DNA of 64,000 nt from an uncultured Azohydromonas sp. (GTDB taxonomy: Bacteria > Pseudomonadota > Gammaproteobacteria > Burkholderiales > Burkholderiaceae_C), in the NCBI RefSeq assembly GCF_937926365.1, contig NZ_CALAOH010000209.1, positions 1 through 64,000 on the forward strand. The letters are read 5' to 3'. The notes under the pieces were generated by a model. It worked only from the letters and a program-made list of their open reading frames with translations, was not told the DNA's origin and did no database searches. Positions 1 to 7,965 of the stretch are shown here, piece by piece; the stretch's first letter is position 1; each line of letters begins with the position of its first letter. The translations under genes were made by a program, and so were the position numbers.

Positions 1-2
1 CG

Positions 3-1145
3 TCGCCGGGCCGCGCCCGGCCGCCGGGCGCCAGGCCGCGGCCCGCCCCCGCCACGGTGCCCGACCCGGCCCAGGTGGATGGCGACAGCTTCATCGACGG
101 CGTTCACACCGAGGCCGGCCTCACCCGCCACTACAAGCTCTACGTGCCGCCGGGCCGCCATGGCCAGGGCCTGCCGCTGGTGGTGATGCTGCACGGCTGC
201 ACCCAGCACCCCGACGACTTCGCTACCGGCACCGGCATGAACGCCGCGGCGCGCGAACGGGGCTTCTACGTGCTCTACCCGGCCCAGGCGCAGAAGGCCA
301 ACCCGTCGCGCTGCTGGAACTGGTTCAAGCACAACCACCAGGGACGCGGCCGGGGCGAGCCCGCGCTGCTGGCGGGCATGACGCGCGCCGTGGTCGAGCG
401 TCACGGCATCGACCCGCGGCGCGTGTACGTGGCGGGCCTGTCCGCCGGGGGCGCGATGGCGGCCATCCTGGGCGCCGCCTATCCCGACCTGTTCGCCGCC
501 GTGGGAGTGCACTCCGGGCTGCCCGCCGGCGCCGCGCGCGACCTGCCCTCCGCCCTGGCGGCGATGCAGGGCGCGCCGGCCGGCGCAGCCGGTTCGAGTG
601 GCGCGGCGGGCGGCACGGGCCTGGCCGGCCTGCCGGACCTGAAAGGACTGAAGGGCCTGAAGGACCTGAAGCAGCTCAAGGAGCTGCAGGCGCTGGCCGA
701 CCTGCCGGGCATGCCCGACCTGGGCGAGCTGCCCGGCATGGCCGGGCTTCCCGGCTGGGACGGCCTGGAGGACGGCGAGGCCGAAGCCCATGCGCACGAG
801 GCGCCTGCCGCCCAAGGCCCGGTGCCGCCCACCATCGTCTTCCACGGCGACCGGGACGGCACCGTGCACCCGTCCAACGGCGAGCGGGCCCTGGCCGCCT
901 GCACCGACGCCGCGGCGGCCAGCCACACCGAGCGCGGACGCAGCCCGGGCGGACGCTCCTACACGCGGCGCGTCTGGCACGACGACGCCGGACGGCCGCG
1001 CGCCGAGCACTGGGCCGTGCACGGGGCGGGCCATGCGTGGTCCGGCGGCCATCCCGGCGGCTCCTACACCGATGCCAGCGGCCCGGACGCCACGGCGGCC
1101 ATGCTGCGATTCTTCGAGGCGCAGCGGCTGCGCCAAGCGAACTGA
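3..1145 (+). CDS. PHA depolymerase-family esterase (5' truncated by window edge)
   Basis: The frame is open back to the window edge, so the N-terminus is probably missing; the first start inside is GTG at 57 (362 residues, numbering from it). Alpha/beta-hydrolase of the short-chain polyhydroxyalkanoate depolymerase/LpqC family, which cleaves PHB-type polyesters or related esters. Seen: MLHGCTQ at 44-50, GLSAG lipase box with Ser129, acid region GDRDG at 264-268, His326 in GAGHAW. Between Ser and Asp lies an unusual low-complexity insert (about residues 189-234) with Leu at every third or fourth position (DLKGLKGLKDLKQLKEL and then PGMPDLGELPGM). The family normally has a short Gly/Ala linker there. 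Family is clear; substrate and location are inferred. No terminator-like hairpin follows. Confidence 0.85.
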   Translation, partial: SPGRARPPGARPRPAPATVPDPAQVDGDSFIDGVHTEAGLTRHYKLYVPPGRHGQGLPLVVMLHGCTQHPDDFATGTGMNAAARERGFYVLYPAQAQKANPSRCWNWFKHNHQGRGRGEPALLAGMTRAVVERHGIDPRRVYVAGLSAGGAMAAILGAAYPDLFAAVGVHSGLPAGAARDLPSALAAMQGAPAGAAGSSGAAGGTGLAGLPDLKGLKGLKDLKQLKELQALADLPGMPDLGELPGMAGLPGWDGLEDGEAEAHAHEAPAAQGPVPPTIVFHGDRDGTVHPSNGERALAACTDAAAASHTERGRSPGGRSYTRRVWHDDAGRPRAEHWAVHGAGHAWSGGHPGGSYTDASGPDATAAMLRFFEAQRLRQAN

Positions 1146-1168
1146 AGCCCTACAGCCAGGCAACCGCC

Positions 1169-1492
1169 ATGTACCACGACATCAACTGGTCCAAGTCCGA
1201 AAAGAAGCTCGCGCAGCAGGTTTTCGACGCCGCCCTGAAAGCGGAGCTGGCGGAGATCGTGGAGGACTTCAAGACTCGCGCCGCCGCGACGGCCGGCATC
1301 GAGGGCGTGTGGGCAATCCAGGAGTATCTTGAAAGCAAGCGGCGCGAGATCGACCGGAAATACGACTACCGCTATTCCCAGCTGCCCCTCGTCTTCGGAC
1401 GCCTGTTGCGCGAGGGCAGGATCCGCATGGAGCAGCTCGACGGGCTTTCCGGGGAGAAGCGGGAGATCATCCAAAGCATCGCGTCGCTGTGA
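1169..1492 (+). CDS. Small conserved-looking protein of unknown function
   Basis: 107 residues from the ATG at 1169 (MYHDINWSK). Highly charged and predicted mostly helical, with K/E/R-rich stretches (SKSEKKLAQQ, ESKRREIDRKYDYRYSQ). No signal peptide or membrane segment. It begins 23 nt after the esterase and ends 19 nt before the racemase start, so it may be co-transcribed with both. I recall similar small proteins in Comamonadaceae but know no function. A longer frame starts at 1037 inside the esterase; the internal ATG is preferred because the upstream part overlaps a real gene. Confidence 0.7.
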   Translation: MYHDINWSKSEKKLAQQVFDAALKAELAEIVEDFKTRAAATAGIEGVWAIQEYLESKRREIDRKYDYRYSQLPLVFGRLLREGRIRMEQLDGLSGEKREIIQSIASL

Positions 1493-1511
1493 CCCAAGGA
1501 GGAGCCTTGAT

Positions 1512-2210
1512 TTGAAGACCATCGGCCTCATCGGCGGCATGAGCTGGGAATCCACCGTGCCTTACTACCGGCTCATCAACGAGACCGTGAAGGCTCGCCT
1601 GGGCGGGCTGCACTCGGCCCGGGTGATCCTCTACAGCGTGGACTTCCACGAGATCGAGCAGCTGCAACGCGAGGGCAATTGGACCTCGGCCGGGCTGATC
1701 CTGGCCGGCGCGGCGAGGTCGCTGCAGGCCGCGGGCGCGGACTTCCTGGTGCTGTGCACGAACACCATGCACAAGGTGGCGCAGGAACTGGAGGCGGCGG
1801 TGCGCATCCCGCTGTTCCACATCGCCGACCCCGCGGGCGAGGAGATCCGCCAGGCGGGCCTGACCACGGTGGGCCTGCTGGGCACGCGCTTCACCATGGA
1901 ACAGGACTTCTACAAGGAGCGGCTGCGCCAGCGCCACGGGCTGCAGGTGCGCGTGCCCGACGCGGCGGACCGCGACATCGTGCACCGCGTGATCTACGAG
2001 GAGCTGTGCCTGGGGCAGGTGCTGCCGGAGTCGCGGCGGGAGTTCCGCCGCATCATGGCCCGGATGGTGGACAACGGGGTGCAGGCCATCATCCTGGGCT
2101 GCACCGAGATCTCGCTGCTCGTGAAGCCGCAGGACGCCACCGTGCCGCTGCTGGACACCACCACGCTGCACGCGGTCAAGGCCGCGGAGCTGGCGCTGGC
2201 TTCGGAGTGA
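1512..2210 (+). CDS. Aspartate/glutamate racemase family protein
   Basis: 232 residues starting at TTG 1512, chosen because AAGGAGGAG at 1496-1504 sits 7 nt upstream and the protein then begins with the family N-terminus KTIGLIGGMSWEST. Cofactor-independent racemases interconvert D- and L-aspartate or glutamate by a two-cysteine mechanism; both cysteines are present, Cys82 in CTNTMHK and Cys197 in GCTEI. Length is normal for the YgeA/RacX-like branch. Probably cytosolic. Likely read with the small gene ending at 1492. Exact substrate cannot be told from sequence. Confidence 0.9.
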   Translation: MKTIGLIGGMSWESTVPYYRLINETVKARLGGLHSARVILYSVDFHEIEQLQREGNWTSAGLILAGAARSLQAAGADFLVLCTNTMHKVAQELEAAVRIPLFHIADPAGEEIRQAGLTTVGLLGTRFTMEQDFYKERLRQRHGLQVRVPDAADRDIVHRVIYEELCLGQVLPESRREFRRIMARMVDNGVQAIILGCTEISLLVKPQDATVPLLDTTTLHAVKAAELALASE

Positions 2211-2266
2211 GGGCCGCACCGAGCGGGTGCATCATCGCGGCCCCTGGGGCCTGTACACAGGAAGCC

Positions 2267-2950
2267 ATGCCGCAGCATCTCCTCGACAACATCGTCTGGC
2301 ACGCCCTGTCCGGGGCGCAGCGGCGCTTTTCGGCCGGCACCGACACGGCGCGCCGCTACGCCACGGGCTTTTCTCCCATCGTGGGCTTCGCCGACCAGGA
2401 GCGGCCCGATTTCAAGGCGCTGCGGCCCTTTTGCGAGGCCGGCGAGCATTTCTATTGCGACGGCTGGTCGGGCAAGGCGCCGCCGGGCTGGCACATCGAG
2501 GCCGAAACGACCATGTTCAAGATGGTCTGGGAAGGCGAGCTGCCGCCGGCGGACGAGGCGCCCGAGGCCGTGCCGCTGGGCGCGGCGCACGCCACGCAGG
2601 CGCTGGAGCTGGCCACGCTCACGCGTCCCGGGCCCTTCGGGCCGCGCACCGTCGAGCTGGGCGAGTACTTCGGCATCTTCGAGGACGGGCGGCTGATCGC
2701 CATGGCCGGCGAGCGCATGGCCGCCGGGCCGCTGCGCGAGATCAGTGGCGTATGCACCCACCCGGACTGCCAGGGCCGCGGCTGGGCGAGGCGGTTGATG
2801 CTGAAACTGTTGCGGCGCCAGATGCGCCGTGGCGAGACGCCCTTCCTGCACGTCATGAGCGACAACCACGCCGCGCACGGGCTCTACCAGCGCATGGGCT
2901 TCAAGGACTGGAAGGAAAGCGTGGTGCGGGTGGTGGCGCCGGCGCGGTAG
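2267..2950 (+). CDS. GNAT-family N-acetyltransferase
   Basis: 227 residues from ATG 2267. The C-terminal half is a GNAT/FR47-like acetyltransferase: beta-strand EISGVCTHPDCQGRGWARRL carries the acetyl-CoA loop (Q-x-x-G-x-G/A pattern), followed by a helix and the typical HVMSDNHAAHGLYQRMGF C-terminal segment. The N-terminal ~95 residues are a less conserved extension. Transfers an acetyl group from acetyl-CoA to an unknown amine. The gene starts 56 nt after the racemase on the same strand and could be the last gene of that run. Substrate unknown. Confidence 0.85.
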   Translation: MPQHLLDNIVWHALSGAQRRFSAGTDTARRYATGFSPIVGFADQERPDFKALRPFCEAGEHFYCDGWSGKAPPGWHIEAETTMFKMVWEGELPPADEAPEAVPLGAAHATQALELATLTRPGPFGPRTVELGEYFGIFEDGRLIAMAGERMAAGPLREISGVCTHPDCQGRGWARRLMLKLLRRQMRRGETPFLHVMSDNHAAHGLYQRMGFKDWKESVVRVVAPAR

Positions 2951-2995
2951 AGCCAGCCACTTGGATGCCGGCCCGAGGTGTGCCAGCGGCCGGAG

Positions 2996-3397
2996 TCAGG
3001 CTGCCGGCAAGGCCGGAACCAGGCCCAGGTGGCGCACGAAGGGGTCGAAATCTCTGTCGGAAAACAGCAGGGCGTGACCGCGCTCGATGCAGCAAGTGGC
3101 AATCAAGGTGTCCACGGTCTTGCGCACGGTGACGCCCAATGCCCGAAGAGTGCGGAAATTTCTTGCCGCCTGGATTGCCAATTCGGCTCCCACCATGTCC
3201 ACGATTTCCAGCGAAGTCAGCAGCTTCCTGGCCTGATTGAAATCACGTTCGCTGGCGAAGCCCTGCAGCACCTCGGCCAGTATCAAGTCCCCAGTGGCCA
3301 GGACTTCATGGCCCAGCAACCGGTCCAGCTCATCGGCTTGCGGCGTCGGCGTACCTCGGAAGTAGTCAATCCAGACACTGGAGTCGACGAGGATCAC
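2996..3397 (-). CDS. vapC: VapC-type PIN-domain ribonuclease toxin
   Basis: 133 residues, the usual VapC length. PIN-domain acidic residues are visible: Asp5 (LVDSSVWID), Glu42 (LILAEVLQG), a middle Asp in KTVDTLIA and a C-terminal SDRDFD. These toxins cleave tRNA or rRNA with Mg2+ when freed from VapB. The start codon overlaps the vapB stop by 4 nt (ATGA type), giving translational coupling. All catalytic acids are intact, so the toxin looks functional. Target RNA cannot be predicted. Confidence 0.93.
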   Translation of the reverse strand: MILVDSSVWIDYFRGTPTPQADELDRLLGHEVLATGDLILAEVLQGFASERDFNQARKLLTSLEIVDMVGAELAIQAARNFRTLRALGVTVRKTVDTLIATCCIERGHALLFSDRDFDPFVRHLGLVPALPAA

Positions 3398-3588
3398 CGG
3401 TCGGTCCTCATCGCATTCAGGTCACCTTGCCAGTCAAGCTTGCCCCGCAGCTTGCGCAGTTCCTCCTGCTGACGCAGTCGCACCAGGGTGCGGAGTCCCA
3501 GCTCCACGGCTTCACGCTTGGTCTTGGCGCCGGACAGCCGGATGGCGTCGCTGAGCAGCTTGTCGTCGATGTCGATGTTGGTGCGCAT
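3394..3588 (-). CDS. vapB: VapB-type antitoxin (ribbon-helix-helix, DUF2191-like)
   Basis: 64 residues. The N-terminus RTNIDIDDKLLSDAIRLSG and KTKREAVELGLRTLVR are typical of the short MetJ/Arc-type antitoxins that bind DNA and cover a PIN toxin with their C-terminal tail. It directly precedes vapC with a 4-nt overlap. An 11-bp perfect inverted repeat spans its own start codon (see the operator entry), consistent with the autorepression known for this family. Confidence 0.93.
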   Translation of the reverse strand: MRTNIDIDDKLLSDAIRLSGAKTKREAVELGLRTLVRLRQQEELRKLRGKLDWQGDLNAMRTDR

Positions 3589-3622
3589 GATGTGTATCCT
3601 GGCAAGCTTTCATACACATCAT
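3587..3622. promoter_or_regulatory. Probable vapBC operator: 11-bp perfect inverted repeat over the vapB start
   Basis: ATGATGTGTAT at 3587-3597 is mirrored by ATACACATCAT at 3612-3622, spacer 14 nt. The left arm includes the first bases of the vapB start codon (3586-3588 on the minus strand). Dyads of this kind bind VapB dimers or VapBC complexes. The overlap with the initiation region means bound repressor would block the 5' end of the message region directly. Confidence 0.75.
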
Positions 3623-3635
3623 AGGCGCCGCCCGC

Positions 3636-4730
3636 CTACATCCCCAGCCGGGCCTGCAGCCCCCGCCCGCGCAGCAGCCACTCGGCGTCGAAGCGTTCCA
3701 GCTCCTCGCGCGCCGCGTCCAGCAGCGCATCGGGCTCCAGTGCCGGCACCTTGAGCTTGCGCACGGCCGAGGGCACGGCCGTCACCAGCACCTCGTCCAG
3801 CAGCGCCACGCGGATGCCGCGGCGGGCATAGATCTCTATCAACTCTTCCCAGCACGCGCCGTCGGCCTCGAACTGGCCGATGAGCAGCACGTTGCAGCGC
3901 TTGGCGCGCATGGTGCGCAGCACCGAGGGGTAGTCGTCGCCCAGGTGCGCGCGCAGCTCGATGCGCAGCTCGTCCTCGAAGCTGAAGTCCACCAGCGCGC
4001 CCTCGCTGGGCGCCTCGCCGTCCACGCGCACGCGGCACTGCGCGCGCGCGGTGAACTGCACATGCGCGCCATCCATCTCGAACAGCGCGGGGTCGAGCTG
4101 CAGCACCGGCTCCCACCAGCGCTGCACCGGCTCGCCGTCGGGGGCCACGGCCGGCACGGTGTCCAGCGGTGTGCCGGGGCACTCCACCACCAGGCGCGGC
4201 AGCTCGCGCTCCAGCGCCTGCAGCACGCGCGACTTATGGCGCAGGTGCGCCTCGGGGATGGGGTCGCCCTCCTCCAGCGGCTCGTGCAGGCCGTAGTCCT
4301 GGTAGCGCAGCGCGATGCGCGCGGGCAGCCGTGCCTGCCAGCCGCGCACGATGGCCTCGGGCGACACGGCCGCGGCCAGCTGTGCCGGCAGCTCGGGGTT
4401 CACGCGCAGCAGCAGCTTCAGGCAGAAGTCGGGCTGCAGGAAGCGGTTCTGCAGCCGGTTCTGCTCCGGCGTGCTCGCCGGCGGGCCGAAGTGTTTATGC
4501 AGCCACTGCAGCAGCTGCGGGTGGTGGCGGCGCAGGTGCGCGTGGCGCGCGCCCATGAGCCACAGCGAGTACTCCGCGTGCACCAGCAGCACGCTCAGGG
4601 GCTGGTCCTTGAACTTGCCGTAGGGGACGAGTTCGAGCGCGGGCGCCGGCGCCTTGCGCCGCGACGGGCCCGGCCTTTCCTTGCCGGACGGCGGCGTCTC
4701 CGCGTCGAAAAGTCCTCCTTGCCGCATCAA
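3636..4730 (-). CDS. Protein with DUF3820-like (quorum-regulated factor/ExoX-tail-like) N-terminus, function unknown
   Basis: 364 residues (MMRQGGLFDAE start). Around residues 34-50 the segment ELVPYGKFKDQPLSVLL followed by YSLWLM resembles the DUF3820 / exonuclease-X C-terminal-like module (usual form: FGKYKG-x-P then YL-x-W). The remainder is an uncharacterised charged domain. The sequence ends LRGRGLQARLGM. No catalytic motif that I recognise. Soluble, no signal peptide. Stands alone, 47 nt upstream (in its direction) of nothing coupled; vapB begins beyond its stop. Function is not assigned. Confidence 0.75.
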   Translation of the reverse strand: MMRQGGLFDAETPPSGKERPGPSRRKAPAPALELVPYGKFKDQPLSVLLVHAEYSLWLMGARHAHLRRHHPQLLQWLHKHFGPPASTPEQNRLQNRFLQPDFCLKLLLRVNPELPAQLAAAVSPEAIVRGWQARLPARIALRYQDYGLHEPLEEGDPIPEAHLRHKSRVLQALERELPRLVVECPGTPLDTVPAVAPDGEPVQRWWEPVLQLDPALFEMDGAHVQFTARAQCRVRVDGEAPSEGALVDFSFEDELRIELRAHLGDDYPSVLRTMRAKRCNVLLIGQFEADGACWEELIEIYARRGIRVALLDEVLVTAVPSAVRKLKVPALEPDALLDAAREELERFDAEWLLRGRGLQARLGM

Positions 4731-5044
4731 TCAAAACTCCCTGGATCCCGCTGCCCTGCTCACGCAAGGGCGGGATTGTCCCCGATGCGGGATGGCGGCC
4801 CTGGCGCGGGGTGCGGAGCGGGCGTGGAGGAAGACTGGTTTGCGGCGCGGGCACACCGCTGTCCGGGGAAAAGTGTTGGAGCCTCGGTCGTGAACTGGCC
4901 AGGTTCGACGACTACGCCGCCATCCCTGCGTAGGCAGGGACCCAGGCGGCCCCACGTCCGCACGAAGCCCAGGGGTGGCGAACCGCCGACGCCCGGTGTT
5001 CTGCCCGATCCCGCGCCCGCCGGGCTCCGGACGCCGGCCAGGCC
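4731..5044. other. Intergenic region with a 7-bp-stem palindrome (REP-like or terminator)
   Basis: 314 nt between two minus-strand genes, downstream of the chemoreceptor. It holds TCCCTGC-GTAG-GCAGGGA at 4923-4940, a perfect 7-bp stem of the short dispersed palindrome type common in Comamonadaceae and Xanthomonas genomes. It may end chemoreceptor transcription, though no T-run follows. No convincing ORF. Confidence 0.5.
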
Positions 5045-6706
5045 TCAGGCCATCACGCGCCGCAGGCGCGGCTCGGCTGAGGGCGCACGGCCCGGGGACG
5101 GCCGCCGCTCGGTACTGGGTTGCAACGCCGACACGCCACTGGACGTGCCGTTGCCCGCGCCACGATAGACGGCCACGGCTTCGGCCAGCAGGCTGGCGCG
5201 GGTGTTGAGCGAGACCGCGGCGGCAGTGCTCTGCTCCACCAGCGCGGCGTTCTGCTGCGTGGTGCCGTCGAGCTCGGAAACCGCCTGGTGCACCTGCTCC
5301 AAGCCCTGGCGCTGCTGCGCCGAGGCCTCGGAGATCTCGGACACCAGCGCCGACACGCGGTTGATCTGCTCGATGATGCGGTCGATGGTGGTGCCGGCCT
5401 GCTCCACGTAGTGGCTGCCGGCGTTGACCCGCTCCACCGACTCCCCGATCAGCGCCTTGATCTCGTGCGCCGCCGTGGCCGAGCGCTGCGCCAGGGCGCG
5501 CACCTCGCCGGCCACCACTGCGAAGCCGCGGCCATGCTCGCCGGCGCGCGCCGCCTCCACCGCGGCGTTGAGCGCCAGGATGTTGGTCTGGAAGGCGATG
5601 CTGTCGATCACGCCGATGATGTCGGCGATGCGCGCGCTGTGGCGCTGGATGTCGCTCATGTGGCGGCACACCTGCTGCATCGCCTCGCCGCCCTCGGTGG
5701 CCACGGACGAAGCCTGCTCGGCGAGCCGACGCGCCTCGACGGAGGTGGCGGAGTTCTGCTGGATCGTCTGCGTGATTTCTTCCATCGACGCGGCGGTCTG
5801 CTCCAGGCTGGCCGCAGTCTGCTCGGTGCGCCCGCTGAGGTCGCTGCTGCCGGTGGCGATCTGCTCGCTGGCCACGGCCACGCCGCCCACCTGCTCGGCC
5901 ACGTCGTCCACCAGCGCGCGAAGGTTGAGCCCGGACTGGTTGACGGCGCGCATGAGCAGGCCGATCTCGTCCACGCGGTTCAGCGGCGGGCTGCGCCGGG
6001 CCTCGCCGCAGGCCACCGCGTTGGCCTGCGCCAGCACCGCACGCAGCGGCGCCACCACCTGCTGCTCCAGCAGCAGGCCGCTCAGCACCATTGCGGCCAC
6101 CGCCCCGCCCAGGCCCAGCCCCAGTTGCATTGCGCTGGCGCCACCGAGCACCAGCGCGGGCAGCACCGCCACCAAGAGGGCCAGCGCCATGATCAACCCC
6201 AGCCGCACCCGCAGCGGCAGGAGCTGCAGCGCGGACATCCAGACCATCACACCGCTGCGCACGACCAGGCCGTGGTGGATCTTGCGGCCCTTGGTGCGCC
6301 CTTCGCGGAAGTCGGCGTAGAGCCGCTCGGCCTCCTGGATCTGTTGCGGCGAGGCCGGCGTGCGCACCGACATGTAACCCACCACCTGCCCGTCGCGGCG
6401 CATGGGCGTGGCGCTGGCCTCCACCCAGTAGTGGTCGCCGTTCTTGCGCCGGTTCTTCACCAGCGCGGACCAGGACAGGCCAGCCTTGAGCGTGCTCCAC
6501 ATGTCGGCGAAGGCCGCTGGCGGCATGTCCGGGTGGCGTACCAGGTTGTGCGGCTGCCCCAGCAGCTCCCCGCGCTGGAAGCCGCTGGCCTGCACGAAGG
6601 CGGCGTTGGCATAGGTGATGCGGCCGTCGAGGTCCGTGGTGGACATCAAGGTCACGCCAGCCGGAATGGTGTATTCGCGGCCGGTGACGGGCAGATTTGT
6701 TCTCAT
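5045..6706 (-). CDS. Aer-like methyl-accepting chemotaxis protein with N-terminal PAS domain
   Basis: 553 residues. PAS domain at about 15-120 (DLDGRITYANAAFVQASGF, then NGDHYWVEASATP), of the Aer type that usually binds FAD and senses redox or energy state. Two membrane segments follow at about 155-205 (LRVRLGLIMALALLVAVLPALV and a second Gly/Ala/Leu stretch), then a HAMP-like region and the coiled-coil signalling domain, with the conserved hairpin tip IDSIAFQTNILALNAAVEAA and RAGEHGRGFAVVAGEVRALA. No periplasmic ligand domain and no C-terminal CheR pentapeptide (ends RLRRVMA). No che or flagellar genes lie nearby, so it is an orphan receptor that must work with kinases encoded elsewhere. 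Confidence 0.95.
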   Translation of the reverse strand: MRTNLPVTGREYTIPAGVTLMSTTDLDGRITYANAAFVQASGFQRGELLGQPHNLVRHPDMPPAAFADMWSTLKAGLSWSALVKNRRKNGDHYWVEASATPMRRDGQVVGYMSVRTPASPQQIQEAERLYADFREGRTKGRKIHHGLVVRSGVMVWMSALQLLPLRVRLGLIMALALLVAVLPALVLGGASAMQLGLGLGGAVAAMVLSGLLLEQQVVAPLRAVLAQANAVACGEARRSPPLNRVDEIGLLMRAVNQSGLNLRALVDDVAEQVGGVAVASEQIATGSSDLSGRTEQTAASLEQTAASMEEITQTIQQNSATSVEARRLAEQASSVATEGGEAMQQVCRHMSDIQRHSARIADIIGVIDSIAFQTNILALNAAVEAARAGEHGRGFAVVAGEVRALAQRSATAAHEIKALIGESVERVNAGSHYVEQAGTTIDRIIEQINRVSALVSEISEASAQQRQGLEQVHQAVSELDGTTQQNAALVEQSTAAAVSLNTRASLLAEAVAVYRGAGNGTSSGVSALQPSTERRPSPGRAPSAEPRLRRVMA

Positions 6707-7200
6707 ATTGCGTTGCGTAAACCGTCAGGCAACCAATTCCAGGTTGAAAAAATCAAGAAACGCCTGCCCGGCCGCCGCACCGCCATGCCGTTTCACGGCC
6801 CCGGCAGTCACCCGGGGCCGCCTGACGGCGTGAGGAGCCAGTTTTTCCCGAGGCCGCGGCCTCACGGGCAGCGGATTTAACCAATATCAAGCAACCGGGC
6901 CGTATTTCACGGCAAGCAGGCAGTCAAACTCAGTCAGACGAATGTAAGGCGTTTTATTCCTAGCTTTCACGGGACTTACCCTCGCGCCTTGACGCACCGC
7001 AACTGAACTGCAGTCTTAGGATCAATCCAGATTGTCAGCCTGATGTAATCATCGGCGAATATTGGGATGACCCGAATAACTTTCGCAGTAGCGCCGAATT
7101 TGTCCGTAGCGCCGCGGGGCCGCATGGACGCGGCCTGCAGGGCGTGCGCAGGGACTGGACGGCGCCAGCCGTCCCACGGCCCCGCGCCCGCCTCAACGCG
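6707..7200. other. Intergenic region, no gene seen
   Basis: 494 nt upstream of the chemoreceptor and downstream of the small membrane protein. Clearly less GC-rich than its flanks (for example around 6880-7080), as expected for a promoter-bearing spacer. I find no convincing coding frame, hairpin terminator or sigma-28-type element. Confidence 0.5.
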
Positions 7201-7482
7201 TCAATGCCGACTTTCGGACAGGCCGGTGGCCGGCGTCTGCGGGTTCATCGGCCGGCTCGTGCCGGAAGCGGCCGAAGGCGTGCCGTCACCGGCATTGAGC
7301 GGGGCGGTTTCAGGGTTGGTCATCTGGGCCGCGCTGGAGAGCTCATCCACGCGGCCCTCGGTGGCCCCGGTAAAGCGTGAGGGCGAGGAGGTGGCGGACG
7401 ACAGGGAAACGCCGCCTTTCTTCTTCAGGTAAGCCGAGGCCGCCAGCGCGCCGACGACGACGCCGATCAGGAATCCAGGCAT
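7201..7482 (-). CDS. Small single-pass membrane protein of unknown function
   Basis: 93 residues from the ATG at 7482; the upstream frame extension lacks a good ribosome site. N-terminal hydrophobic segment PGFLIGVVVGALAASAYL followed by KKK, so the Ser/Thr/Pro-rich tail (residues 25-93) is probably cytoplasmic. The tail is low complexity and poorly conserved in appearance. GGAG lies just upstream of the start on the minus strand. Function unknown; stands alone between two long spacers. Confidence 0.6.
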   Translation of the reverse strand: MPGFLIGVVVGALAASAYLKKKGGVSLSSATSSPSRFTGATEGRVDELSSAAQMTNPETAPLNAGDGTPSAASGTSRPMNPQTPATGLSESRH

Positions 7483-7965
7483 GGTGTTCTCCGGAAAGTG
7501 ATGGGAGCCACCATCGGGCAAGGTGCATTCCCAATCCCCTGTGCCTCGGCTTGCTGCCTGCCCGCCCTTCCTGGAAAGCGGCTGGATGGCGGCGCCGGCA
7601 AATTCCACATGCGCATGGAATGCGGCGGTCCGGCGTTGGCGCAGCCGATTTGATCCACGCGAATCCGGGAAAAATTCACGGCCTGCCAAACGGTGGTGGC
7701 ATTCACGGCGTGGATGCCTGCCGGTCCATGGCAATTCAGTTCGAACCTGAAAAGCCACTCAAGGTGCTTCCCAAGAATCAAGCGCCGCTCGTCACATATT
7801 CCGCCGACCCTGCAATATTTCACGAACCACGGCTTGCGCTTGAGATGAAGGCGGCTTGAATTGCCTTTCCCGGCGCGGGACCATGGGCGGACCGGTGATG
7901 TCTCACACCAGGCCGGTACCGGCACTTAAACCAGTGCGCTTATTGCGGCGGCCGTGCCGCGCCCC
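7483..7965. other. Intergenic region, no gene seen
   Basis: 483 nt with lower GC than its surroundings. A near-palindrome ATTCCACATGCGCATGGAAT lies around 7603-7622, off by one base from perfect symmetry. Short frames here overlap each other and have no ribosome sites. I call nothing coding. Confidence 0.45.

Noticed and set aside
621..758. True leucine-rich-repeat domain in the esterase
   Set aside because: Spacing is irregular and the LxxLxLxxN consensus is absent; treated as a low-complexity insert.
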